64,000 nt of DNA from Molossus alvarezi (taxonomy: Eukaryota > Chordata > Mammalia > Chiroptera > Molossidae). The notes below the pieces were generated by a model, which ran no database searches, had not been told where the DNA came from, and saw only the letters and a program-made list of their open reading frames with translations. This document shows, piece by piece, positions 48,255 through 60,120 of this stretch. Where the stretch lies: positions 84,392,348-84,456,347 of the forward strand of contig CM073887.1 in the NCBI GenBank assembly GCA_037176705.1, given 5' to 3'. The translations under genes and the position numbers were made by a program. Every line of letters starts with the position of its first letter. The stretch's first letter is position 1.

Positions 48255-48640
48255 CATGCCCCATCCCTCCTTGGGCAGAACCTTTAGGTGGCTGCTTCCC
48301 CTGGGATGCCATCACCTCATATCATTCAAGTCTCTGCTCCAATATCAACTTTTCAGACAGCCCCCCCCCCCACCTCGCCGGGGCCAATCCAAAGCAACCA
48401 TCCTTCTTAGATCACTTGCTCTCACCATTCAAAGCATTTACCACTTCCAGAAATTATCCTGTTTATTTACCGGGTTACATATATGCTTAAGTATTGTGGA
48501 GACTGCTAAATGTCCACGAGCTCAGTGAGAATGGAGACTTTGTCTTGTTCACAGCTGTTTCCCCAGGGCCAGGAACAGGCCTAGCACAGAGTGCAACTGA
48601 ACAAATAGATGTACAGGGAATAAATGAATGAAGGAATCTT
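48255..48640 (+). repeat. L2 LINE 3' remnant
   Basis: CAAGTCTCTGCTCCAATATC, CTTTGTCTTGTTCACAGCTG, CAGGCCTAGCACAGAGTGC and AATAAATGAATGAAGGAAT follow L2 3' end order. A C run lies at 48361-48371. Confidence 0.7.
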
Positions 48641-48643
48641 CTT

Positions 48644-48916
48644 TCTGCTTCTCTATTATTATTATTATTATTATTTTAATCCTCACCTGAGAATATTTTT
48701 CCATTTATCTCCAGATAGAGTGGGAGGGGGAGAGAGAGAGAGAGAAATATTGATATGTCACATCAACTGGTTGCCTCCCGCACGACCCCGACCAGGCCCA
48801 GGGACCAAACTGTAACCCAGGTAGTGCCCTTGACGGGAATGGAACCCAGGAGTCTTTGGTCTGTGCAGAAGGCTCTAACCACTGACCCAAACTGGCCAGG
48901 GCCTCTCTGCTTCTCT
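48644..48916 (-). repeat. Ves SINE with (TAA)n tail, 11-bp TSD
   Basis: Body about 48655-48903, TSD TCTGCTTCTCT at 48644-48654 and 48906-48916. The 3' tail is a pure (ATT)n microsatellite (48655-48675), the antisense of a TAA-expanded A tail. The ATCCTCACCTGAGAATATTT block and the CCCTGGCCAGTTTGGGTCAG head are present. Confidence 0.85.
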
Positions 48917-49595
48917 TCATTCTACTCTCCTTAGACTGACACCATTCTCGAGGGGGGTCTCCCTGTACAGTGGCAGAATGGTTACTGGCAGCTCCAATGT
49001 CCCATCATCAATATTACCTCATGGTCAGTATTACATCTTACAATATGACATCATCATTGTTACATCTCCTCTCAGCCCCTTGTTCAAAGGGAAGAAAAGG
49101 CTTCTCAAATATCCCAATGTTGCAACTTACTGACTCTGATTCGTGGAACCTTCGGAGCCAATCTCTGCGAGCAGGGATGCAGTGCTCTGGTTGGCCAGGC
49201 CAGAACCCAGGCACCTGGCCGCCTTCGAAGTGCTGAACCAGCATGGGCAGGCGGGTGGTTTCCCCTACAGAAAATCAGTGAGCTGACGCCAGAAGGGGCA
49301 CAGGTGTGGGGCAGGCACACAACTCGGGCTGCAAGCACTTCAGACACTCCAGATTTTATACCAGGCTCTGGAGAGTCCAATATAAATAGTACTTTAATAA
49401 TCGTTTGCCGAAAGAGGGCGACTCAACCCCTAACCACTCAGGGAAGGGAGACAGGTGATGGGGATGGGACACAGATCATGTGGTCATAGGAAGAGTTTAT
49501 GCTGAAGGAAAGTAGGGCAGTGGGGGCACCTGTGTCCCTCCTGTGAGCTGGGACCAGGTGAGTGGGTTGTTGAGAAGTTGAAATGGGCTTAAAGG
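48917..49595. other. Unique DNA
   Basis: No repeat or exon recognised. Confidence 0.4.
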
Positions 49596-49599
49596 TTGG

Positions 49600-49870
49600 G
49601 GACATGCTTGACCCAAAGATTCCATGAATTTACTCAAAAGGAGAAATAAACTATATTGTGCAAGAATGGTTGTTGCAGCGTTTTTTGTGACAGGAAAGAA
49701 AAAATAAAATAAAACTGGAAACAACCCAAATGTTCTCCAATAAGAAACGGCTTGACTAAATTATAAAACATCCACTTGATAAAATATTCTAGAGCCATTA
49801 AAAATAATCGTTATGAAAACTACAGAGCAACAGGGGGAAAGGCATCTGTTCTTATCCACAGTGAGTGATA
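49600..49870 (+). repeat. Ancient L1M 3' fragment
   Basis: CAAGAATGGTTGTTGCAGCG, AACTGGAAACAACCCAAATG, CTAGAGCCATTAAAAATAAT and nearby words match sense old L1 3' UTR. Confidence 0.7.
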
Positions 49871-50513
49871 GCATAGAATACAAAACTGACCTTGGAAGCA
49901 CCCACCGCGCGCCCTGCTCTGCGTTTGGATGCAGACTCACAGGCGGTCATCCCTGCTCCCTGGAAGCTCCCGGTCTGGTCACTGGGAGAGTGCTGAAAAC
50001 AAGTAACAACTCTCGGGTGAGAAAGACAATGACAGGGGAAAGGGATTACTTGGGGTCTGAGAAAAGTCCCTGGGAAGTGGTCTTTGAGCTGGATTTAATG
50101 GGGAATGAGTTTTAGGACGGGAGCAATGTGAACATGTGGACACTTGGAGAAAAAGGCTTGAAGGCAGTACACACACAAAATAAAAATAGTTTTGCCAGGT
50201 AAAAGTATGGGTGATTCCCCCTCTTTCTTCTAAAATTTCTTTCATGTTATGTTGTTTTTACACTAAAAGCCAGTAGAAAACTAAGCTTAGATAAGAGAGA
50301 GTAATTTTCACTACCAACATTCATGTCTGTAAATCACGCATGAGTTCATGAGTACTCCATTTCCTCGGCAAAGGAGGCAAGTGGGAAAATATGTATGGAA
50401 TGTTTTGCATGTGCCTGGCCCTGTGCTCTGCAGTGAAGAGGGGAGTCACTTACACTTCTAATGGGAAGAACAAGGTATAAACATATGAAATAATACATAT
50501 TTTTAATATTTAA
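49871..50513. other. Unique DNA
   Basis: No gene recognised; AT-rich toward 50500. Confidence 0.4.
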
Positions 50514-50806
50514 ATAATGGTTTGCCCTGGCCGGTTTGGCTCAGTGGTTAGACTGTCAGCCCGCAGACCAAAGAGTCATAGGTTTGATTCCAGTCAAGGG
50601 CACATACCTCAATTGTGGTTCGTCCCTGGCCCTGCCCAGGGTTGTGCAGGAGCCAACCAGTCAAGTGTCTCTCTCGAATCGATGTTTCCCCCACCCCCTT
50701 CAACTCTATGTAAAGATAAATGGAAAAAAATATCCTCAGGTGAGGAAAATAAATAAATAAACAAACAAATAAATAAATAAATAAAAAATATATATATAAT
50801 GGTTTG
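50514..50806 (+). repeat. Ves SINE, 11-bp TSD, expanded tail
   Basis: Body 50525-50795; TSD ATAATGGTTTG at 50514-50524 and 50796-50806. It has the CCCTGGCCGGTTTGGCTCAG head, GGACCAAAGAGTC-type stem and B box GGTTTGATTCC, then an AAATAAATAAACAAACAAAT tail that runs into (TA)n. Confidence 0.9.
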
Positions 50807-51569
50807 AGACGATGTTGGTGGCCCAGGGCTGGGGCACTGCCCTACGGGTGTCTGGGGGTGTGGCTCAGGCTGGCACAAAGGAGCAGACATGGCCAGAGCA
50901 GATGGAGGTATGTAACCAGACAGTCTGGTTTTGGATGCTGACAGCCACAGAGTGGTGCTCACCTTTGGATAAGGAAAAACAAGTCAAGAACTGGGAAGTT
51001 CAGGAGAGAGTTCAGTCCAGAGACTGAGGCTGTGAAAAGTTTGCAGGTGGAGAAGGTCCCCTTTGGGGAAGCTTCAGATGCAGCTTCAAAGCGGCTGAGT
51101 GGACCTGACAGCATGGGGAGAACACCATGTCGTGTTAGAGACTTCAGCCCTGACCCAAGCCTACCACGAGCCAGTTGTGTGTATCACTCAGGGTTCTTAG
51201 CCGATCATGGTCCAAATCCTGCCAAGAACCAGGCCAGTGAGGACACCACCACCACAGCTTGCACAGGACACCGCACAGCTCCAGCTACTACCCCATCCAG
51301 AAGATTCTCCCCCAGCCTTGCTTCTTTGCTCACTGGATCCTGACCCAGATCTGAGGTAAAGAGCATCTCATTGGCTGGGCTTGGGCACAGACTCAGCCTG
51401 GCTGCTCGGGATGACAGGACAGCGTGTCTGACACTTTCAGTTTCCACATGGGATGTGAGCCCGTGAAATAAGGATCTCCAAAAATATAGGACAGGGTTCA
51501 GATGTGCAGCTACTGTCCATGTCCGTAGGAAGCCCGGCTCCCACCTCCTCCCTCGTGTGTAAGATGACA
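50807..51569. other. Unique DNA
   Basis: Unrecognised. Frames at 51032-51343 (plus) and 51570-51205 (minus) overlap each other and match nothing. Confidence 0.4.
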
Positions 51570-54080
51570 AGGGGGAGACAAGATGGTAGACTGAACACCA
51601 TACCTAATTGTACTCCCTTCCAGCCCCCACTGAAACTATAGAAGATGATATTTTTTTAAGATATCATTCAACAAGAAGGATAAAAGGAGGGGGGAAGATG
51701 GCAGCAACAGGATTCTGGAAGCTGGAAAGCAGGGAGGAGCAAAACCTGACTAAGAGGTCCCAGATAGACAGAACAGTAGTCTGTTTGATCCTCTAGAAGA
51801 GACTCAAGTCTGTTCTCACCCCAGAGCCTGCAAAGCCTCAGAAACAGGCAGCCCCGGGAGACCTGGAAATGGGGATGAATGAAAGTTAAATCAAGAGATA
51901 GCAGAGCAAAATCTTTTGACAACCTGTAAGAATCTAGCTACCCAGGCTCACTCTAAGCTGATGGGTAACAACCCTCCCTTCCTCCCCAAAAGTCCAGTGT
52001 TTATTCTCTGGATTGGAGGAGGCAAGGCACAGCTAAGAGCTTAGCTACTATCCTGAAAAGAGGGGATACAGAATGTTGTGACCCTTAACCAGGTCCCTTC
52101 CCCTATGCAGGTCCAGAAGCCATCAGGCCAGACATCTTGCCCAGGCAGGAGACAGAAAAGTTTTCCTAGGAAATCTGTCCAACCCCAAATGAAAGACCTC
52201 AAGGTACGGACAGATGGATACCCCAACCACTGGTCCATCAAGATCTCAGAGTTTCTAATGAGCCATTTGGTACTTAATCATGATCTGATGAACCACAGGT
52301 CACCAGCCATCCGAAGAATACCTCTCTCATAAAATAAAGACAGCAAAGCAGACAAATAGAAAAATTGTATAGGTAACAGAGACCATGTGAAGAAAACTTT
52401 TAAAGATTATTATTAATACCCTCAGGAAGATAAGAGATTACATCCATTAAGCTCTAGTAACAAGAACAACCAGAGAATAGAGAATTAAAAGAGAGTTCTG
52501 GGAAATGAAAAGTGGAAATCAGTAATTAAAGAAAAGAATAGATGGATTAGAAGGCAAATGTGAAGAAATTTCTTAGAACAGAGCAAAAAGACAAAGAAAA
52601 GGAAATAGGAGAGGAAGGGTAAGAACACTGAAAGATCAATTCAAGAGATTCAATATCTGAGTAATGGGGTTTAGAGAAAGAAAATAGAAAGCAATGAAAT
52701 ACTTCAAGAAAATTTCTCAGGAATGAAGGACATGCATTTCTGGATTAAAATGACTCAAACTGTGGACGATGATGGATGAAAAGACCCACACCAAAGCACA
52801 TTGCTGAAAAGTCTCAGAAGCCTGGGGACAAGAGAGTCTTCAAGTTCCCACAGACACTAGAAGACATGGAATAATGCTCTCAAAATTCTGAAAGAGGGCA
52901 GAGGACCTAAATAGATACTTCTCCAAAAAGGACATACAAATGGCCAAGAGACATATGAAGAAATGCTCAACATCACTAATCATCAGAGAGATGCAAATTA
53001 AAACAACTATGAGGTATCACCTCACAACTGTCAGAATGGCCGCCATCAACAAATCAAACAACAAGTGTTGGTGAGGGTGTGGAGAAAAGGGGACTCTAGT
53101 ACACTGCTGGTGGGAATGCAGACTGGTGCAGCCGCTGTAGAAAACACTATGGTGTTACCTCAAAAAGTTAAAAATTGAACTGCCATTTGACCCAGTGATC
53201 CCACTGGGATATACTCTAAGAAACCTGAAACACTAATCAGAAAGAATATATGTACCCCCATGTTCATAGCATCACTATTTACAATAGCTAAGATCTGGAA
53301 ACAACCCAAGTGTCCACCAGTAGACGAATGGATAAAAAAGCTGAGGTACATATACCCAGTGGGAAACTACGCAGCTGTAAGAAAGCAAGATCTCTTATCC
53401 TTTGAGATGGCATAGAAGGACCTGGAGAGTATTATGCTAAGTGAAACAAGCCAAGCAGAGAAAGACAAATATCACATGATCTCACTTATTTGTGGAATAT
53501 AATGAACTAAACAAACTGATGAACAAAACTGACCCAGAGATATACAGGTGGGGTACAGACTGACAAGCCTCAGAGGAGGGGGTTTGAGTGGGGAGAGATA
53601 AACCACAGAACTTATATGTATGTATGCATGACCAAAGGACACAGACAACAATGCTGGGGATGGGGCAATGGAGATGGGGAGGAGGGTGTCAAAGAGGGAA
53701 AAAGGAGAAACACCTGTAACAAAAACAAATTAATAAAAAAAAAAGCTGTGGTACATTTAAAAAAAATTCTGAGAGAAAATTATTTTTAAACTAGATTCTA
53801 TACACAGGTAAACTATTTATTAAATTGAGAGGAGAGAAAAAGATATCTGCAGGTACATAAGATCTCAAAAAATTAAACTCTCTTCTGCTTTTTCTCAGGG
53901 AGCCCCTGGATCTTGTGCTCCATGACAGCGAGGCTGGGGAGTTGGTGGGGGTGGGAGGATGAATGAGGGTAGACAGATCAAAAGAGAAAATGACCTGAGA
54001 CATGGGTATCAGGAGACCTGACCCAGAGAGAGGGCAAAGGAATCGCTAGGATGTTGGAGACAAGGGATCCCCACATATCT
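51570..54080 (+). mobile_element. Ancient L1M/HAL1-like element, split by L1-F
   Basis: The 5' region has two YY1-like words (ACAAGATGGTAGAC at about 51580, GGAAGATGGCAGCAAC at about 51695). It continues through ORF1-like sequence (52500-52890), with GAATGAAGGACATGCATTTC near 52725, CAAGTTCCCACAGACACTAG and TGCTCTCAAAATTCTG. After L1-F the same element resumes (TTCTGAGAGAAAATTATTTT, TAGATTCTATACACAGG, AAGATCTCAAAAAATTAAAC). These are words of old L1M/HAL1 ORF1. No ORF2 sequence follows before similarity fades at about 54080, which is compatible with HAL1 but could also be truncation. Confidence 0.6.
52882..53775 (+). mobile_element. LINE-1 copy L1-F, short 3' copy, with TSD
   Basis: Only about 870 bases of a young L1: it starts in the ORF2 C-terminal region (GGCAGAGGACCTAAATAGA) and covers the [23 protein letters not shown] block, 3' UTR (GTGGGGTACAGACTGACAAG, GATGGGGAGGAGGGTGTC) and tail (AAAAACAAATTAATAAAAAA). 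The word AAAATTCTGAAAG / AAAATTCTGAGAG flanks it (52882-52894, 53763-53775). Severe 5' truncation, typical of L1. Confidence 0.88.
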
Positions 54081-54525
54081 GTTGAGTCCCAGGCAGAGTT
54101 TAGAGATAACTTGAACACCTGTGGCCATACAGAGCCCAGGGCTCCACAGACATAGTCACCCTTCCTCCCAAATGTACAGGTACGCACAGTAGAAGTCAGA
54201 GGAGCCACTCCTTCTACAGGAGGCTGGTGTGAGGCTAGCGCAGAGTGAGGTGGCGACCAAGCACGTTCCTCACATGAATGGCCACACTGAACTGGGCCTC
54301 TTGGCAAGAGCCTTCTTACATCTGACCCCACAGGCCACCACACAGAAGAAAATGCAAATTGAGGATTATCCTCTATCTGCATATACACCCATAAATGAAC
54401 AAGCAGTATGCAAAGCAGTGAGCAAAGGTGAGTTTCCCTTCTTGTGTGGAGCATAAGCATAAAACATATGAGATGAGTTCAGATTGTACCAAGTGCTATC
54501 GAAAAAATAAACCAGGCTAATGGGG
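54081..54525. other. Unique DNA
   Basis: The minus-strand frame 54460-53978 (160 codons) crosses from old-repeat DNA and is not recognised. Confidence 0.35.
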
Positions 54526-54529
54526 TTGA

Positions 54530-54845
54530 CTCTGCCCTGAGGGCAGGTCGGGGCAGGCCTGAGGAGGTGACATTTGACCTGCCAGATGTGGTGAGGTAGT
54601 TGTGCAAAGATCTTGAGGGAAAAACATGGGCAGGGGGAACAGCGAGTGCAAAAGCCCTGTGATGGGAATGAACTTGACATGTTGAAGTCATGAGTAGAGA
54701 GGGAGAAGGAGAGCAGTAAGAGAGGGGTTAGGAGAGGACACGGGGCTAGATCCAGTAGGGCTGTGGTGGCCGGGGTAAAGGGACTACAAGTAACTGGAGG
54801 CTCAGGGAGAATTTTAAACAGAGGGATGCCTAAAACTTATTTACA
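54530..54845 (+). repeat. Ancient repeat (family R2)
   Basis: CTGAGGAGGTGACATTTGACC, GGGGGAACAGCGAGTGCAAA, AGCCCTGTGATGGGAATG and TTTTAAACAGAGGGATGCC match the R2 words in order. The best-preserved R2 middle section here. Confidence 0.55.
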
Positions 54846-54879
54846 TACTGTCACTGTTAATATCCTAGGATGGAGGTGG

Positions 54880-55510
54880 CTAACTGCCTCTCAACATCCA
54901 TTCCCTTTCTGTCTCACTACAGAGTCCTGGGCAAAGGGCTGAGCTAAAAAACAAAACAAAAACAAAACCTACATTTCCCAGCCTACCTTGCAGCTAAGTG
55001 TGGTCAATGCTAGGTCTGAAATTTAATGAAATGTAAGCTCTTTGCTCCTCCATTTTTTTTTTTTTTATCCTCACCTGAGGACATTTTTCCATTTTTTGTT
55101 CAGATAGAGTGGGAGGGAGAAAGAGAAACATCGATGTGAAAGAGACACATTGAGTGGCTGCCACCCGCACAACCTAACCAGGGCCGGGGACAAACTCAAC
55201 TGAGGTACATGCCCTTAGCGGGAACCGAACCCGGGTCTCTCTGGACCACAGGCCGACGCTCTAACCACTGAGAAAAACCGGCCAGTGCTGCTCCTCCATT
55301 TTTCTCCTTCCTCCCTGACATAATGACTGGAGATCCAGCAGCCATTTTTCACCATGAAGTGACCTTAGGATACAAGCCACCTGCTGGGAAGAGACATCAG
55401 ACAAATAGAAGGAACCTGGGTCCCCAATGTCCACAGGTGCTCTTATCAACCTTAGACTGCCAACTTCCAGACCTATTTTATGTGAGAAAAGGAAGGCAGC
55501 CATCTTTCAG
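54880..55510 (+). repeat. Old interspersed repeat interrupted by a Ves SINE
   Basis: Left part: ACATTTCCCAGCCTACCTTG and CAGCTAAGTGTGGTCAATGC. Right part: CAGCAGCCATTTTTCACCATG, GAAGGAACCTGGGTCCC and TTTTATGTGAGAAAAGGAAGG. These are words of one widespread old repeat. The Ves SINE (55058-55288) sits between them. Confidence 0.5.
55044..55303 (-). repeat. Ves SINE, about 14-bp TSD
   Basis: Body 55058-55288; TSD GCTCCTCCATTTTT at 55044-55057 and 55290-55303. Antisense tail ATCCTCACCTGAGGACATTT, B box GGTTCGGTTCC in reverse complement. It belongs to the same subgroup as the copies at 8673, 12105 and 60980. Confidence 0.9.
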
Positions 55511-56300
55511 CTCACCGTGATTCCTAAGTCACCTCCAGGTAGGGCTGAGCTCTTGCATGGGACACTTGGAATTGTGGACACTTGGGAGGTGTCGGCCTCT
55601 TGTCTGAAAGTTTCCTCCGTTCACACTCAGGCAGCAGGCACCTCGGAGATTCCCACATCTGAATCTCAGTGTAGGAAGAGCAGGGGCCTCTGGGGAGGAA
55701 AGGGCTCCTGGGACAGGGCACCCACATCCTTACTAAGGGAGGGAACTCTAGATGGGGTCTTCTCTTTCCTGCCTCCATGGGAGAGAGTAGTAATGCGTGA
55801 AATGACAAGTGTTTTTTTATTTTTATTTTTATTTTTATTTTTATGTTTAAACACTTGTATCCTGAACCCTTACTTGGCGAGTGAAAGCCTCAGGTTATGT
55901 TTTTTATATTCATAGAATTCAGCCTCCAGAGTTGGAGTTTGAGAGCTCAGAGTTTCATCAGAACCACCAGGCAGTCAGCTCACTATAAATACAGATTCCC
56001 AGGCCCACTCCTCTGAATGGGGAGCACAGCTGTCTCCTTGCTCTCCTCCCCCACATCTCCCTACCTCCCAGACTGGCTCGGGTTCCAGATTCCCACATTC
56101 TCCGCCTCAGCCTTTTCCTGCACGCTGCCGGCTCCCCCCCACCAGGACCCATCCTGGACCGTCCGCTGCCCTCCTCCAAGGCCACCCTGGCTCTGGACCC
56201 CTCCCTTCTCAGTCTTCTAAGTTTTCTACCACCTTCTACCCATCCTTTCCATCCCAAGAGCACCTGAGTGGGTTTTAACCATCAGAACATGGAGTTCCCT
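55511..56300. other. Unique DNA with (TTTTTA)n
   Basis: A short ATTTTT microsatellite lies at 55812-55844. The remainder is GC-rich near 56040-56220 without a recognisable exon. Confidence 0.5.
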
Positions 56301-56304
56301 ATTC

Positions 56305-56695
56305 CCTCTTCCCTCTCACATCCTGGCTCCTGCTTCAGTCATTTCTTTCCATCCCCTGAACGTGCTATGCTGGTTCCCATCTTGGGGCCCTTGCCCCTGC
56401 TGTTCCCTCTTGGTACATTCTTCCTCCAGATTCTCATCATCTCTCAGGCCACAGCCTAAGTGTCACCCCCACTTTGTTGCCCCCAGGGGTTTTCCACACA
56501 TCTCTATTTTATTCTATGCAGCAGTACCTGGTGCTATCTTGTTCATGTATTTGCTTACATGCCTACTGTCCTCTTCCTTCTCCATGTGAGCAATGACCTT
56601 AGTGGGCCTGTCCACCAGACCCTGCCAGTGCCCATGTGACACCTGGCACATAGTAGGTGCTTTATACATATTTGTTGAACTGATGAGCAAATGTG
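56305..56695 (+). repeat. L2 LINE 3' remnant
   Basis: GGCCACAGCCTAAGTGTCACC, GCCCATGTGACACCTGGCAC, ATAGTAGGTGCTTTATACAT and TTTGTTGAACTGATGAG are L2 3' end words in order. Confidence 0.75.
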
Positions 56696-57496
56696 TGCCG
56701 CACTTGCCCACGCACTGTCCTATTTAATCCCCGCAGCACAGGCCAACACAGAGGCCAGAGGTGAGTGTTCAGCTGGCCACGTGGCTGGGCTGTGATTTAC
56801 ACGTAGTTCTCACCCAGGCTCAGAGGTTCACCCACCTACCACAGCAGCCTCAAGCTCACTGTTGAGGGGCAGTGAGAACCTGTGTTTTGTGGCTTCCCTC
56901 ACTTCTTGAGCTCCTGACACTGGGCTGGTAGCCGCTTCCCCGCCTTCCTTCCAAAGGAGGCAGCACCGAATGTTCTTGGTACCTCCCTGTTTAGACAGAT
57001 CCAAATTCCCAAACAGTAGAAGGTTCTTTGGTCCAGGGTCTGCCTGTCCCTCAATTCAGATGTTTCTCCAGCTCCTCCTTGTGCTAAATAATTCCTCCAA
57101 ATTAGCAGGAATGCTAATTACCTATCCAACCACCACCCAACACATTTAGGCAGGAATTGTGTGTCTTCTGTGGAAGCTCCCCCAGGCCCCAGGTTATCCC
57201 TTCTCTCTCCTGGATGGGGTGGAGAGTGGGGCCCTGCCAGGCTGTGCCACAGTGGCTGCAGGTTCCTGTTCTATACCCTCACTCCTCCATTCCCCCTGCC
57301 ACCCCTGGAAGGGCACGCACAGAGGCCCTCATTTCCCCAAGGGTTTGCGGTCCTGCCTTGTAAGTCAGTGTGTGGGATTTGCTGCTGGGTTTTTTTTAAA
57401 AGGCTTTAGGGCAGGAGCAGTTGTAAAGCAGTGAGAGCCAGAAATTGTTTACTTAAAGTTCAACCTTTCCGCGTTCTACAATTTGGTGAGAGCTTT
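56696..57496. other. Unique DNA
   Basis: No exon recognised. Three overlapping plus-strand frames at 57157-57434 reflect chance openness. Confidence 0.4.
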
Positions 57497-57680
57497 GAAA
57501 ACAGCCCATGTTCTGGCCAGTGTGGCCCAGCGTTTAGAGCATCGGCCTGAGCAGTGAAATATCGCAGGTTCAAATCCTAGTCAAGGGCACGTATCTGGAT
57601 TGCAGGTTTGTTCCCTGGCCCAGTCAGGGAGCGTGCAGAAGGCAACCAATTGATGTGTCTCTCTCACATTAATGCTTCTC

Positions 57681-57728
<48 letters not shown>

Positions 57729-57817
57729 TCCGCTTCCCTCCCTTCCACTGTCTCTAAAAATCAATGAAAAAAATATCCTCCAGTGAGGATTAAAAAACAA
57801 AAACAAAACCAGCCCAG
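57497..57817 (+). repeat. Ves-like SINE, older subfamily, long (CT)n
   Basis: Body about 57511-57799; flanks AAAACAGCCCATG and AAAACCAGCCCAGG form an imperfect TSD. The head is TTCTGGCCAGTGTGGCCCAG with GGTTCAAATCC as B box. A pure (CT)n tract spans about 57678-57724. Diverged from the CCCTGGCCGG group. Confidence 0.82.
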
Positions 57818-58335
57818 GGTGCTCTTGGCTTGGCCTCTGCCCCTTCCCACACCTCCAGGGCTCCCAGTTGCCCAGTCCGGGGCCTGGGAACCACCTTGAA
57901 TCTCAGTCTCCCAACAGATGAGCTGAAAGGCTGCAGCTCACTGTGGGTTTTTACAGGCTCCTCACAAGACTATCTTCAGGAAACGCGAAACTGATAGAAA
58001 CCAGGAGTGAAATGTCTCATCCTACGCAATGTATATAATAAATACTAGATAACAACAACCACAATAATACTTTTGCCTACACCTTCTTTATTGTCTAAGG
58101 AAGCATCAGAAGCACAATTATAGACTGACTGGTGAAAAAGCAACATTTGGCTGCTTGAAAATAGCCTCCTTTGGCTCATTAGTGGGGCATGTGCCCAAGA
58201 GCAGGGAATGTTCATTCAGTTCAGGAATTTTTATCATGGCAGCAGTTCACACGTCCTGCTGAATTCAGGCAGATTTCCTGAGACCTTTTCCTAAGGACAA
58301 AGGGAGCCCTGGACATCACAGTGTGGGAAAAGCTC
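57818..58335. other. Unique DNA
   Basis: No repeat or gene recognised. Confidence 0.4.
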
Positions 58336-58339
58336 ACTA

Positions 58340-58945
58340 TTCAGTTATCGGATGCACATTGATTGAGCCCCTACTAAGTTCAGGCACTGTTCCCAAAGCC
58401 ATGATACTCAGGAGATAAAAACAGCATGCCCCTGCCTTGATGGTTTATTTAGTCTGCTGTTGTGGAGATGGAGGAGCAAATAAACAAAACCCAAAAATAA
58501 TACAGATAAGTGCTACAGGAAAAAAAGAAAGAAAGCTAAGCAGAGGGTTGTCATGGAGAAAGGCAGGGTAGGGGACAGCAGGCGACTTTAACTGGAAGGG
58601 TCCTAATAGGCTTACACTGCCAAAGGTCATCTGAACTAGCAGTGTCAGTGTCCCTGCACACTTGTTAGGAATGCAATTCCCACACCCTGCCCAGACCCGC
58701 TGGCCCAGGGGCCCTCGGGTGCCCAGTGACCAGGGTTCAGCAAGCCCTTCCGTGACTGATGCAATGAATGGTGCGGAAGCTGAGACTTGAATGAAGGAAA
58801 GTGATGAGCAGAGCCATGGGGTCAGCGCGCTCCTGCCCACAGTACCAGAGGTGACATGGGAACAGCTAGTAGGGGTTTTGAAGGCCTTTGTAAGACATTT
58901 GTATTCTGTTCCATATGTGCCACTGTCCTCAAACCTTCCTCCTGA
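58340..58945 (+). repeat. Ancient repeat (family R2), 5' part
   Basis: GATTGAGCCCCTACTAAGTTC, AGGCACTGTTCCCAAAGCC, ATACAGATAAGTGCTACAGG and CGACTTTAACTGGAAGGGTCC follow the R2 order. A later stretch (GTTTTGAAGGCCTTTGTAAG) fits its distal part. Confidence 0.45.
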
Positions 58946-59779
58946 CCTTACCTGGTGTGGTATAAATGCTCTAGATTTCACCTTCTACCTCTTCCCTTGG
59001 CAAAGGGCAGGTATTGACTCTTAACTCAGGCACCTCTCTCAGGAGTTTCCAGGTTTGGTCCTGAGCCCGGGTGAATTGACTGGTCTTTTTCTCCTTGAGC
59101 CCAGGTGAATTGACTGATCTTTCTCTCCTTGGGTCTAGAGAAGGGAGAAGGAGACTCTGGTATTCCTAAAAATAGAAAAATGAGTGTGGAGGTTAGAAAA
59201 GTAATAATTTCTGAAGGAAGGCTGGGAGGGCCCAAGAAAAGCAATACATGATGATGGAAGTGGGGCCATGGGCAGGGACTGAGGAGCAATTGAGGAGAGA
59301 TTCAGGTGCCCTCACTTTCTTCCAGCACAGCAGGGAGATTTGAGGGACCCCAGAGCCATAGATCAAGATATCTGAATGCTGGAGATGCAGGTGCCAAGCC
59401 CCACATCCCACCCCATCCTGCCACAGGACCACAAGGAGAGCAGCACAGTATGCAGCCACTACCAAATCCATCACAAGCTACCTTGCAGGCCATACTGGTG
59501 ACAGACAAATAAGCTCTTGGGGACCCACTGGGACATTTCTCCTACAAGTCAGTACATGAGCCCTGACCTGCCTCAGCATGGTGGTCAGACCTGCTTGCAA
59601 AAAAGCCTCCTGCTGTGGTTGGTATTCCAGCAGCTCGGCTTGAAGGTTGGTGGCCTGCAGACAAGCCAGATTGCCAACTGGAGGTCCCAGCCCAAAAGAT
59701 GGGACACACAAGAAGGACTTGATGAACTGAGAAATCAGAACAGTGCATGTGAACTCCATGAGGCCATTCGTTTACTTTT
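58946..59779. other. Unique DNA
   Basis: A near-duplicate of GAGCCCAGGTGAATTGACTG occurs twice about 35 bases apart (59065 and 59097). The frame 59517-59888 (plus, 123 codons) is unrecognised. Confidence 0.4.
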
Positions 59780-60120
59780 TCCATTGTCAAAGTATTTCCT
59801 GAGCACCAACTATGTGCTGGAGAACATTCTAGGTGCTGAGGATCTCACGTCCAGGAAGAAGATGGACAAAGTGCCCCCTCCCCTATAACTTACCATTCTA
59901 AAGGGATGACATAATGATAAGCAAGTTAGTAAACAGAAACATTGTAAGTAATGCTCTAACACATGTTGATGTTTATGGTGGGGACTACTTAAGAGTGGCC
60001 CCTCAGAGGAGCTGAGAGAAGCTGAGAGACTTGCAGGAACAGTGTTTCAGGCACAGAGAACAGCAAGTATAAAGACCCTACAACAAAGAAACCAGGGCCC
60101 TGTCAGCAATGGGGTACATG
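59780..60120 (+). repeat. Ancient repeat (family R2)
   Basis: CCTGAGCACCAACTATGTGC, GAACATTCTAGGTGCTGAGG, GAACAGTGTTTCAGGCACAG and GAACAGCAAGTATAAAGACC are R2 words in order with an internal gap. Confidence 0.5.

Noticed and set aside
57678..57724. (CT)n tract as an independent microsatellite or regulatory GAGA element
   Set aside because: It is the expanded internal CT-rich segment of a Ves SINE.
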